Made by a program: the position numbers and the translations under genes. The notes beneath the pieces were generated by a model. It ran no database searches and was not told where the DNA came from. It worked only from the letters and a program-made list of their open reading frames with translations. 64,000 nucleotides of DNA from Streptomyces cellostaticus (lineage in GTDB: Bacteria > Actinomycetota > Actinomycetes > Streptomycetales > Streptomycetaceae), in contig NZ_KQ948039.1 in assembly GCF_001513965.1 (NCBI RefSeq), positions 1 through 64,000 on the forward strand, written 5' to 3'. The stretch's first letter is position 1. Every line of letters begins with the position of its first letter. Positions 55,499 to 63,122 of this stretch are shown here, one piece after another.

Positions 55499-57373
55499 TC
55501 AGCCCAAGGGGAGCGGGCCGGCCGTGTACAGGGCCTCGTCGAAGGCCTGGCCGGTGGTCGGGGCCTGGCCGACCGGGAAGGCGGAGACGGCCCGGCCGCC
55601 GACGACGGAGGTGGAGATGTAGTCGCCGACCATGCGGCCCTGGCTGGTGTTCGCGATCTGCGAGAGCGGGAACGGCCCGGTCAGCGTGGTGGCGGGGGTC
55701 CAGGAGACACCGCGGTTGACGGAGGAGATGTAGCCCACCTGGAGGCGGCAGGTGGCCGAGGTGCAGTTGGCGACCGGATAGAAGTAGTAGTACAGGCCGA
55801 TCCGGGTGGTGGTTCCGGACGAGGTGGGGTCGACGGCGAGGCCGGGGAGGAAGTGGTCGACGCTGCTGGTGGTGGGGTCGATCGGCACACGGGCCACGGA
55901 TTCCCAGGTGGTGCCGTTGGGCGAGGTGGAGTAGACGATGTCGTTGGCCGTGCAGTTCGCGCGGAAACGGCAGTCGTGCCAGGCGACGAAGATCCGCCCG
56001 GAGGCGCTGATCTCCGCGGAGGCGATTCCCCTGAGGGCCCGCAGACCGCCTGCGACGGTGTGGGCGCTGACCGAGGCGACGAGTGAGGTGCCGCTCCAGG
56101 AGGCGCCGCCGTTGGCGGAGTTGAAGACGCGGATGGCGCTTCCGTTGGCGGAGTAGGGAACGACGACGGTGCCGTTCGGCCGGACGAGCGGCTGTCCGGC
56201 GAGGCCACTCGGGGCGCCGGACGGAGTGATGGGCGCCGACCAGTGGAGTCCGCCGTCGGTGGACGTGCTCATCAGGATCCGGTTGCCGGCCGAGTTGTTG
56301 TCGACCTCGATGTAGCAGCGCCCGTAGAACGGGCTGGTGGGGGTGTTGTCGCAGGTGATCCACGGCTTGTCGTAGTTCGGCCCGTTGAATCCGACCGCTC
56401 TGACGGGGTTCTGCCAGCTCGCGCCGTCGGTGGTGGAGCGGCTGACGGTGACTCCGGCGCCGATGGTGCCGTTGGAGGTCGAGTTGAGGGCGAGTCCGGC
56501 GGCCAGCCAGGTGCCGTGCCGGGCGTCGTGGACGACCGACGGGTCGGAGACCCGGGAGAAGGCGCCGCCCTGGTAGACGGTGATGCCGGGGATGGTCCCG
56601 TGGGTCCAGGTGACTCCGCCGTCGGCCGACCGGGCCCAGCCGAGGCCGGAGGCGCCGCCGCTGAAGAAGCGGCCGTTCTGGGCGACCGCGATGACGGTGT
56701 TGCCGGCGGCGAAGGTGTCGGGCTCCACCACGGTGGCGTGCTGGCTGGCGGAGTTGGTGAAGGGGTCCGTGTCGATCTGCGTCAGGACGGGAGCGTCGGT
56801 GAGCCGGACGTCGTCGTAGAGGGTGACGGTGGGGTCGGCCTGGGCGTCGCTGCGGCTGGCCAGGCGGAGGGTGTAGTTGTGGCCCGGCCTGACGGGGGCG
56901 GTCGCCTGCTGCCAGCCGTGTCCCTCGGTGCAGGTCATCGGCAGGACGGTCGTGGTGACGCCGGTGGTGTTGTCCCTGAGCCCAGCCGTCGCCCCGCTGT
57001 GGGGTGCCCCGTCGGGGCAGCTGACGTCGTACCAGAAGGACAGCCGGCGTTCTCCCGTGCGCGCGTCGAAGGTCTGGGCGAGGGATGAGTCGCCTTTGGT
57101 GCGGCCGGCTCCGCCGACGCGTCCGGCGTACCTGCCGCTGTGCGCGCCGGAGCCGACCACCGCGGCCTGGCCGTCCCGGACCCAGCCGGTCAGAGTGCCG
57201 GTCTCGAATCCGCCGTTGGACACGGCGGCGGAGGCCGGGGGAGCGAGCAGGACCGGCGGGACGGCGAAGACGGCCGTGGCGGCGAGAGCGAAGAGGCCCT
57301 TGGTGCGCAGGGCGGAGAGGGAGAGCACGACCGGATCGTCATCGAGCGGGCCGCGGCCCGAGGGGCGACACAC
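55499..57373 (-). CDS. Secreted Asp-box (sialidase-fold) protein with N-terminal carbohydrate-binding-like domain
   Basis: A protein of about 624 residues. A signal peptide (GLFALAATAVFAVPPVLLAP) precedes a jelly-roll domain (SNGGFETGTLTGWVRDGQ) and then a beta-propeller with five Asp-box motifs, including SADGGVTW, STTDGASW and STDGGLHW. The fold matches BNR/sialidase proteins, but I do not see the FRIP motif of true sialidases near the start of the propeller, so enzyme activity is unproven. The first codon may be GTG 57373, whose ribosome binding site lies in a hairpin, or GTG 57328, which gives a normal-length signal. Confidence 0.85.
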   Translation of the reverse strand: MCRPSGRGPLDDDPVVLSLSALRTKGLFALAATAVFAVPPVLLAPPASAAVSNGGFETGTLTGWVRDGQAAVVGSGAHSGRYAGRVGGAGRTKGDSSLAQTFDARTGERRLSFWYDVSCPDGAPHSGATAGLRDNTTGVTTTVLPMTCTEGHGWQQATAPVRPGHNYTLRLASRSDAQADPTVTLYDDVRLTDAPVLTQIDTDPFTNSASQHATVVEPDTFAAGNTVIAVAQNGRFFSGGASGLGWARSADGGVTWTHGTIPGITVYQGGAFSRVSDPSVVHDARHGTWLAAGLALNSTSNGTIGAGVTVSRSTTDGASWQNPVRAVGFNGPNYDKPWITCDNTPTSPFYGRCYIEVDNNSAGNRILMSTSTDGGLHWSAPITPSGAPSGLAGQPLVRPNGTVVVPYSANGSAIRVFNSANGGASWSGTSLVASVSAHTVAGGLRALRGIASAEISASGRIFVAWHDCRFRANCTANDIVYSTSPNGTTWESVARVPIDPTTSSVDHFLPGLAVDPTSSGTTTRIGLYYYFYPVANCTSATCRLQVGYISSVNRGVSWTPATTLTGPFPLSQIANTSQGRMVGDYISTSVVGGRAVSAFPVGQAPTTGQAFDEALYTAGPLPLG

Positions 57374-57381
57374 GGACGCGT

Positions 57382-57407
57382 CCCCCGGACGGACCGGCGT
57401 CCGGGGG
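57382..57407. terminator. Hairpin between the SDR and Asp-box genes
   Basis: CCCCCGGACG and CGTCCGGGGG form a perfect 10-base stem with loop GACCGG. It would end the minus-strand SDR transcript. On the minus strand its GGGGGAC arm is also the only ribosome-binding-like sequence for GTG 57373. Confidence 0.6.
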
Positions 57408-57436
57408 CCTTTTCAGGGAACGGGGGTGCACACGGC

Positions 57437-58204
57437 TCACAGGGAGCCGCCGCTGTCCACCACCAGATCGGTGCCGACGAGCGAGGCCGCGTCGTCCGAG
57501 GCCAGGTAGAGGATGGCGGCCGCGACCTCCTCCGTGGTGGAGATCCGGCCGAGCGGGAGCGTGGCCTTCGCGCGCCGGGTCCGGTCCTCGTCCCTCTCGC
57601 CGGACCGCAGCGACATGGAGGTGGCGGTGGCGCCGGGGCTGACCACGTTGATGCGGACGCCGTCGCCGATGTGGTCGAGGGCGGCGCCCCGGCTGAGGGC
57701 GGTCACGGCGGCCTTGGTCGCCGCGTAGGCGGCGACTCCGGCTGAGGTGGTGTGCCGGCCGAGATGGGAGGACACGTTGACGATCGCACCGCCCGAGGGC
57801 TGGGTGCGCATCCGGCGGATCTGGGCCTGGAGGGCCAGGTGGACTCCGGTGACGTTGATGGCGAGCTGGGTGTGCCAGTCGTCCTCCGGCAGGTCCGCGA
57901 GGGGCTGCCCGCCCCGGAGGACACCGGCGTTGTTGACGGCCACGTCGAGCGAGCCGAAGCGCTCGACGGCGGCCCGGACGAGGGCCTCGGCGTCGGTGGC
58001 CCGTGAGACGTCGGCGGTCACCGCGAGGGCCTTGCCGCCCTGCTCCTCGATCAGCCGGACGGTCTCGTCCAGCGGCTCCGGCCGGCGCCCGGCCACGACC
58101 ACCTGGGCGCCCTCCGCCGCGAGGGCGAGCGCCACGGCGCGTCCGATGCCGGAGCCGGCGCCGGTGACCAGGGCGGTCCTGCCGGTGAAACGGGTGGTGG
58201 TCAT
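57437..58204 (-). CDS. Short-chain dehydrogenase (FabG-like)
   Basis: A 255-residue classical SDR: TGAGSGIGRAVALAL, NNAGVL, and catalytic S/Y/K in VNVSSHLG and YAATKAA. Such enzymes reduce keto groups with NAD(P)H. A TetR gene lies 71 bases upstream on the same strand, and an operator-like site sits before this ATG, suggesting induction by the regulator's ligand. Confidence 0.93.
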   Translation of the reverse strand: MTTTRFTGRTALVTGAGSGIGRAVALALAAEGAQVVVAGRRPEPLDETVRLIEEQGGKALAVTADVSRATDAEALVRAAVERFGSLDVAVNNAGVLRGGQPLADLPEDDWHTQLAINVTGVHLALQAQIRRMRTQPSGGAIVNVSSHLGRHTTSAGVAAYAATKAAVTALSRGAALDHIGDGVRINVVSPGATATSMSLRSGERDEDRTRRAKATLPLGRISTTEEVAAAILYLASDDAASLVGTDLVVDSGGSL

Positions 58205-58220
58205 GAATCTCCCCTTTTCT

Positions 58221-58235
58221 TGACCGATCAGTTCA
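58221..58235. promoter_or_regulatory. Operator-like site before the SDR gene
   Basis: TGACCGATCAGTTCA, 16 bases upstream of ATG 58204. It shares CGATCAGT with a site upstream of the adjacent TetR gene and has an ACnGATCnGT core on the minus strand typical of TetR operators. Confidence 0.6.
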
Positions 58236-58275
58236 GTATGGGACCGTGAAATGCGACCCTCGGTGGAGGGGTGTA

Positions 58276-58860
58276 TCAGTCGAGCAGGGCCAGCGCCTGT
58301 TCCGCCGCGTCCCGGACCCGGGCCGGGTCCGACGACGCCTTGCCGACGAGCCGCAGGCCCTGCATCAGTACCAGCAGCATGCGGGCGAGGGTGAGCGGAT
58401 CGCGGTCGGCGGGCAGCTCGCCCTGCGCCTGGGCGCGCACGAGTGCCGAGTGCAGTGCGGTCTCGATGTGGTCCCAGTTGCGCTCGACGTGCCGCGCGGC
58501 GGCCGGGTCGTGCGGGGCCAGCTCGGCCGCCGTGTTGGTGACCAGGCAGCCGTTCAGCCGCAGGTGCTCGTCGGCAGCCTCGGCCGCGAACCGCCGTACG
58601 ACCGCTCGTGCGGCGGGCAGTGCGGGCCCCGGCTGCGACAGCTCGTGCACGATCCGCGTCAGGCCTGCCTGCTCGTAGCGGTCCAGTGCCTTCAGGTACA
58701 GCTCGTGCTTGTTCCCGAAGGTCGCGTACAGGCTCGCCCTGCCGATGCCCAGGTGCTCCACCAGGTCGGTCATCGACGTCGCCTCGTAGCCGCGTCGCCA
58801 GAACAGCTCCAGGGCCGACTGCAGTGCGGTGTCGGGGTCGAACTCCTTGGTCCTGGCCAT
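58276..58860 (-). CDS. TetR family regulator
   Basis: A 194-residue repressor with HTH SMTDLVEHLGIGRASLYATF near residues 29-48 and a C-terminal domain of the AcrR-like TetR_C group (GCLVTNTAAELAPHD). Related sites upstream of this gene and of the SDR suggest it controls both. Confidence 0.93.
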   Translation of the reverse strand: MARTKEFDPDTALQSALELFWRRGYEATSMTDLVEHLGIGRASLYATFGNKHELYLKALDRYEQAGLTRIVHELSQPGPALPAARAVVRRFAAEAADEHLRLNGCLVTNTAAELAPHDPAAARHVERNWDHIETALHSALVRAQAQGELPADRDPLTLARMLLVLMQGLRLVGKASSDPARVRDAAEQALALLD

Positions 58861-58881
58861 GGTCGACAGGCTATGCCTTTC

Positions 58882-58896
58882 TGAAACGATCAGTCA
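58882..58896. promoter_or_regulatory. Operator-like site before the TetR gene
   Basis: TGAAACGATCAGTCA, 22 bases upstream of ATG 58860, sharing CGATCAGT with the site at 58221. It likely mediates autoregulation. Confidence 0.6.
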
Positions 58897-58910
58897 AGAT
58901 CTCGTCGTAT

Positions 58911-58926
58911 TCACTCGAACGAGTGA
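58911..58926. promoter_or_regulatory. Short palindrome upstream of the GspG-tailed protein gene
   Basis: TCACTCG and CGAGTGA are separated by AA, a perfect seven-base inverted repeat in the divergent gap, 83 bases before ATG 59009. It differs from the TetR sites, so another regulator may act on the 59009-62749 unit. Confidence 0.5.
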
Positions 58927-59008
58927 TACACGGCGCCGGGTGCAGCCCTCACCCTGGTCTCAGGCCGTCCGGACAGACCACCCGGACGGAGCGACGGGGG
59001 AGAACTTC

Positions 59009-61576
59009 ATGACGGTGCTGGAGAACTCGACGCGCAGCCTGAACAAGGCCACGCACACGTCCGTGGACCTGCCCGACGCCGCCCAGGGCGAGCTCAGCCG
59101 GGCGCATGAGAAGGCGGCGCTGCTGCGCGCGTTACAGCTGCGGCCCGGCGAGGTGGACGCCGTGCTTCGGACGCAGCAGGACGTGGCGGCGCCCGGGGAG
59201 GTCTGGGAGGTCGCGCGGCGGTTCGAGCCACCGGCGGCCGGGCTGCTCGCACCGCGCGCCGCCGAGGTGGCGGACGTGGATCTCGACCACATCGCGGCGG
59301 TCGGCAAGGCCGTACTCGCCCACCGGACCGAGGAGCTGGAGCGAGCCGGAGCGCCGGCAGCGCAGGAGGACCCGCGGGCGCACGCCGTACGGCAGACCAT
59401 GGTGGCGTCCGCGTCGGCGGCGGTGGGGGCGTTCGAGAACGCCGTGAAGGTGGCGCCGATCGGAATGCTGCACCTGGAGCGGATCGAGATGGCCCCCGCC
59501 GGGATCGAGCGCGGCGAACTGCTCGCGACGATCCCCCTCGCCCCCGGCGAGCAGACGAGCGTGGTGCACAAGGAGTGGTCCGTCACCGACGAGGAGTTCT
59601 CCACCATCGTCACGGACTCGCTGGAGAACGTCAGCGAGAAGGGCGTCACCGAGAAGTCCGAACTGGCCGAGGCGACGTCGTCGCAGTCCAAGCGGAACCA
59701 GCAACTGGGCCTGGACGCCTCGCTGTCGGGGTCGTACGGGATGGTGACCTTCGCCACCAGCATGAAGTTCTCCACCTCGCTGGAGACGGAACAGTCGGTC
59801 AAGGACAGCCGTACCCACGCGTCCGAGGTGACGGCCAAGGCGGCCTCGCGGGTGCGCAAGGAACGCAAGGTCACGATCCAGACCAGCACGGAGTCAGGGC
59901 AGCAGGAGACGACGACCCGCACGCTGGTCAACAACACCCCGCAGGCGATGCGCATCGACTACTACTCGATGATGCGCAAGTGGCGGGTCCGGCTGCTCCA
60001 GTACGGGCTGCGGCTGACCTACGACCTGGCGATCCCCGAGCCCGGGGCGACGCTGCGGACGGTGTTCACGCAACTGCACGACCTGGACGCGCAGATCGGG
60101 CAGCCCTTCGTGTTCGACCTGCCGGCCTCGGCCATCACCCGGGCGAACTACCAGGACAAGGCGGCGTTCTACGGCGCCTCGGTGCCGGAGCCGCCCGGTG
60201 CGGAGGACAAGAAGACCATCGGCGGGCCGGTCTCGGGGCTGCCCACCTCCAAGGACGACCGGGGCTGGCGCTTCTACCAGGTCGAGATCGGCGTCCCGGA
60301 CGGCTACCGCATCGACAAGGTCTTCATCGACGCGATGCTCGGGGTCACCCAGGGCAACGGGCGCACCTTCGTCATCATCGGCATCCAGCCGCCGCTGTGG
60401 CCGACCACGAACAGCCCCGGCGACTACCACCAGGAGCTGCCCGGCTTCCTCCAGGGCCGCACGGGCCGCCAGGTCATCTCGTACATGCTGCAGGACGTCG
60501 ACGTCGCGGACGTCCAGTTCGAGATCACCATGGTCCCGACCGAGGAGTCGATGGCCGCCTGGCGCTTCGCGGTGTGGCAGGCCCTGCGGGACGCGGCACG
60601 GGACCGGTACGCCGAGCGGATCCAGGCGCTGGTGGCCCGGCGGGAGGAGATCCGGGCCCAGCTCGGCGATGTGGACACCCTGACGCTGCGCCAGGAGGAG
60701 CGCGAGGAGGTCATGAAGGGCGTGCTGCGCTGGCTCCTGGGCCCGGGGTTCGACTTCATGCCCAAGGACGTACGCGACCTCTTCGGCAGCGGCGGCATCC
60801 CGGGCACCGCCTTCACGGGCAACGAGCTGGGGCTCGACGCCGCCGGATGGGCGACGATGTTCCGCTACCAGGAAATGGTCAAGTTCCTTCAGGAAGCCAT
60901 CGAGTGGGAGAACCTGCTGTACTTCCACTACCCGTACTTCTGGGACCACCCCCAGGCCTGGGAGTTCGTCCGCACGATCCGCCACCCCGACCCGATCCGC
61001 CAGCAGTTCCTGCGGGCGGGCAGCGCACGGGTCGTGGTGACCATCCGGCCGGGCTACGAGGACGCCTTCGCGGCCTTCATCGACCGGGGCAACTTCGGTG
61101 ACGTACTGCCCCCCGGGCACCCGTATCTGACCATCGGCCAGGAGATCCGGGCGTACGACCAGGCCAACTATCCGGGCATCCCGCCCGCGAACCCGGAGAG
61201 CGCCTACCGTCCGCTGCTGTCACCGGCGCAGCGCCGGGCCTGGACGGACATCCAGAAGATCATCGGCCTGCTCGACAAGTACCACGACGCCCACGGCACC
61301 TACCCGACCACCGCCCAGGGCCTGGCCGTGCTGGCCCCGCTCGGCCAGGTGCCGCTGCTCGACCCGTGGAACCGGCCCTACGTCTACCGGTCACCCGGGC
61401 TGCGCAACGACTACGAGGTCTCGTCCCTGGGCGCGAACGGTGTCGCAGGCGGCGACGGCGACGACGCGGACATCACCAGCTGGGCCCCGGCCTCCCTGGT
61501 CGCCGAGTGGTACGAGTACACCGCGTCGCACGGCACCGACATCCAGGTCAACACCAGCCTGCCGGCCATGGGTTAG
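59009..61576 (+). CDS. Large protein of unknown function with C-terminal GspG pseudopilin-like domain
   Basis: An 855-residue protein without a signal peptide or membrane helix; GGGGGAGA precedes ATG 59009. Residues 1-130 are helical. About 150-340 is a Ser/Thr/Glu-rich region with LATIPLAPGEQTSVVHKEW and many charged repeats. A middle domain (400-560) contains WRFYQVEIGVPDGYRIDKVF. A helical, aromatic-rich part (580-720) includes YFHYPYFWDHPQAWEF. Residues 736-824 match the globular part of type II secretion major pseudopilin GspG: YPTTAQGL, DPWNRPYVYRSPG, SLGANGVAGGDGDDADI with the calcium-loop pattern. The prepilin N-terminal helix is absent. The glycosidase gene follows nine bases later. 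Confidence 0.85.
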   Translation: MTVLENSTRSLNKATHTSVDLPDAAQGELSRAHEKAALLRALQLRPGEVDAVLRTQQDVAAPGEVWEVARRFEPPAAGLLAPRAAEVADVDLDHIAAVGKAVLAHRTEELERAGAPAAQEDPRAHAVRQTMVASASAAVGAFENAVKVAPIGMLHLERIEMAPAGIERGELLATIPLAPGEQTSVVHKEWSVTDEEFSTIVTDSLENVSEKGVTEKSELAEATSSQSKRNQQLGLDASLSGSYGMVTFATSMKFSTSLETEQSVKDSRTHASEVTAKAASRVRKERKVTIQTSTESGQQETTTRTLVNNTPQAMRIDYYSMMRKWRVRLLQYGLRLTYDLAIPEPGATLRTVFTQLHDLDAQIGQPFVFDLPASAITRANYQDKAAFYGASVPEPPGAEDKKTIGGPVSGLPTSKDDRGWRFYQVEIGVPDGYRIDKVFIDAMLGVTQGNGRTFVIIGIQPPLWPTTNSPGDYHQELPGFLQGRTGRQVISYMLQDVDVADVQFEITMVPTEESMAAWRFAVWQALRDAARDRYAERIQALVARREEIRAQLGDVDTLTLRQEEREEVMKGVLRWLLGPGFDFMPKDVRDLFGSGGIPGTAFTGNELGLDAAGWATMFRYQEMVKFLQEAIEWENLLYFHYPYFWDHPQAWEFVRTIRHPDPIRQQFLRAGSARVVVTIRPGYEDAFAAFIDRGNFGDVLPPGHPYLTIGQEIRAYDQANYPGIPPANPESAYRPLLSPAQRRAWTDIQKIIGLLDKYHDAHGTYPTTAQGLAVLAPLGQVPLLDPWNRPYVYRSPGLRNDYEVSSLGANGVAGGDGDDADITSWAPASLVAEWYEYTASHGTDIQVNTSLPAMG

Positions 61577-61585
61577 GCCGGGCCG

Positions 61586-62749
61586 ATGCTCGTCGGCTTC
61601 AACTACCCGTGGCCCGGCAACCAGTACATCACCATCGGGCCGAACGGCGACGCCCAGCCGTGGCTGAAGCGGATGACCGCCGACGGCAAGCAGCTCCAGC
61701 TCGCCAAGAACCTGGCGGACCTGAAGGCGGCGGGCATCAGCGTCGTACGGATGTGGCTGATGGGGGACGGCAACAACTACGACGGTACGGTCATGGCCGC
61801 CTACGACGGCACGTGGCGGAAGATGTTCTGGGACTTCGCACCGCCCGCCCGGGTGCACCAGCGGTTCCTGGACGACTTCCGGGCCATGCTGACGGTGTTC
61901 CGGCAGGCGGAGATGCGGATCGTCCCGGTCCTGATCGACTTCGCGTTCCTGGACCAGCCCAAGCGCTACAGCGGGCTGCTCCAGACCATCCCCTATCCGG
62001 ACGTCCCCGTGGCGACGAACAGCAACTTCGCCGGGGGCCGCAGTGCCATCGCGCTGAACCCCGCATACCGCGCCACGTTCATCGAAGGCACGCTGAAGCC
62101 CCTGCTGGATGTCGCCAAGGACTTCAAGGAGTCGATCTATGCCTTCGACGTCTTCAACGAGCCGTACTGGTGCGTCGCCCCGGTCACCGGCGGCCTGTTC
62201 GGGCCGCACCTGGACGCGAAGGCGGTCGCCGGCTTCCTGAGCGACTGCGTGGCCGCGGTCAACGCGGCGGGGCTTCCGTCGACCGTGGGCCACCGCCTGC
62301 TGTCCGACCTCAGCGGCTACTTCAAGGACAGCCGAGTCACGAAGCCGCAGTACCACTACTACGCGAAGTGGTATCTCCCCGGCGACCGGTTGCAGCCCGT
62401 CTCCACGCCGCCGGCGCCCTTCCTCGGCGAGTTCGCGGCGCTCACGGACGGCGAGTTCGAGGCGTACAAGAAGTCCGGCAGATACAACAAGGGCGAGCTG
62501 GACGCCCTGGAGATCACTCTCCCCACGTGGCCCGCCCTCGGCACCCAGAACGACGACCCCCAGCGGATCCTGCCCGCCCGGCTCGCCGTCATGGCCAACC
62601 TCGGGTGCGAGCTGGCCATGGTCTGGCCGGACGGATCGCGCAAGATGCGCACCACCGCGGACGACGACTCCGTGATCGACCTCGCCGCGGTGAAGCTCGC
62701 GTCGATCACGGGCGTCAGGTTCACGAAGGGGATGGCGCCCGTCATGTGA
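61586..62749 (+). CDS. Clan-A (GH5-like) glycoside hydrolase, no signal peptide
   Basis: A 387-residue TIM-barrel enzyme opening with VGFNYPWPG. FDVFNEPYW places the acid/base at E192, and PFLGEFAAL offers the nucleophile at E282, the spacing expected for GH-A retaining enzymes. No secretion signal or carbohydrate-binding domain is present. It begins nine bases after the GspG-tailed protein stop and is surely co-transcribed. The start codon lacks a strong ribosome binding site, suggesting coupling to the upstream gene. Substrate unknown. Confidence 0.87.
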   Translation: MLVGFNYPWPGNQYITIGPNGDAQPWLKRMTADGKQLQLAKNLADLKAAGISVVRMWLMGDGNNYDGTVMAAYDGTWRKMFWDFAPPARVHQRFLDDFRAMLTVFRQAEMRIVPVLIDFAFLDQPKRYSGLLQTIPYPDVPVATNSNFAGGRSAIALNPAYRATFIEGTLKPLLDVAKDFKESIYAFDVFNEPYWCVAPVTGGLFGPHLDAKAVAGFLSDCVAAVNAAGLPSTVGHRLLSDLSGYFKDSRVTKPQYHYYAKWYLPGDRLQPVSTPPAPFLGEFAALTDGEFEAYKKSGRYNKGELDALEITLPTWPALGTQNDDPQRILPARLAVMANLGCELAMVWPDGSRKMRTTADDDSVIDLAAVKLASITGVRFTKGMAPVM

Positions 62750-62768
62750 CGCACAGGGCTTACTGCGT

Positions 62769-63122
62769 CTACTGCGTGCGCACTTCGTACGCCGCCACCC
62801 GCACCGACTCGTCGTCCAGGCACTGCCCGGTCTCCAGGTCGAAGCGCTGCTTCAGCAGCGGCGAGGCGACGAACGGGCGGCCCTGGTGGGTGCCGGTCAG
62901 GCCACGGGAGAGGACGGCCGCGCCGCCGAAGGGGTCGCGGTTGTCGATGCCGTACAGCCGGCCGGTGCGGTCGCGGAAGACGGCCACCTGGCGGCCGTCC
63001 GGCAGCAGGGCCGCAACGCCCCGGCCGGGCACCAGCCGGTGCAGGTCGCAGACCGTGAACCAGTCGTCGTCCTCCAGTCGCAGTTGGATCTTCAGGTCGG
63101 TCGTCTCGGGTGCCAGGGTCAT
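62769..63122 (-). CDS. nirD: Nitrite reductase (NADH) small subunit
   Basis: A 117-residue Rieske-fold protein of the NirD type: VFRDRTGRLYGIDNRDPFGG and SPLLKQRFDLETGQCLDD. It lacks the iron-sulfur ligands, as usual for NirD. It partners the siroheme subunit NirB in assimilatory reduction of nitrite to ammonium. ATG 63122 overlaps the nirB stop (ATGA). Confidence 0.95.
   Translation of the reverse strand: MTLAPETTDLKIQLRLEDDDWFTVCDLHRLVPGRGVAALLPDGRQVAVFRDRTGRLYGIDNRDPFGGAAVLSRGLTGTHQGRPFVASPLLKQRFDLETGQCLDDESVRVAAYEVRTQ

Noticed and set aside
59009..61576. Evidence for a type II secretion system
   Set aside because: Only a GspG-like globular domain is present. No prepilin peptidase, ATPase, secretin or prepilin helix exists in the window.
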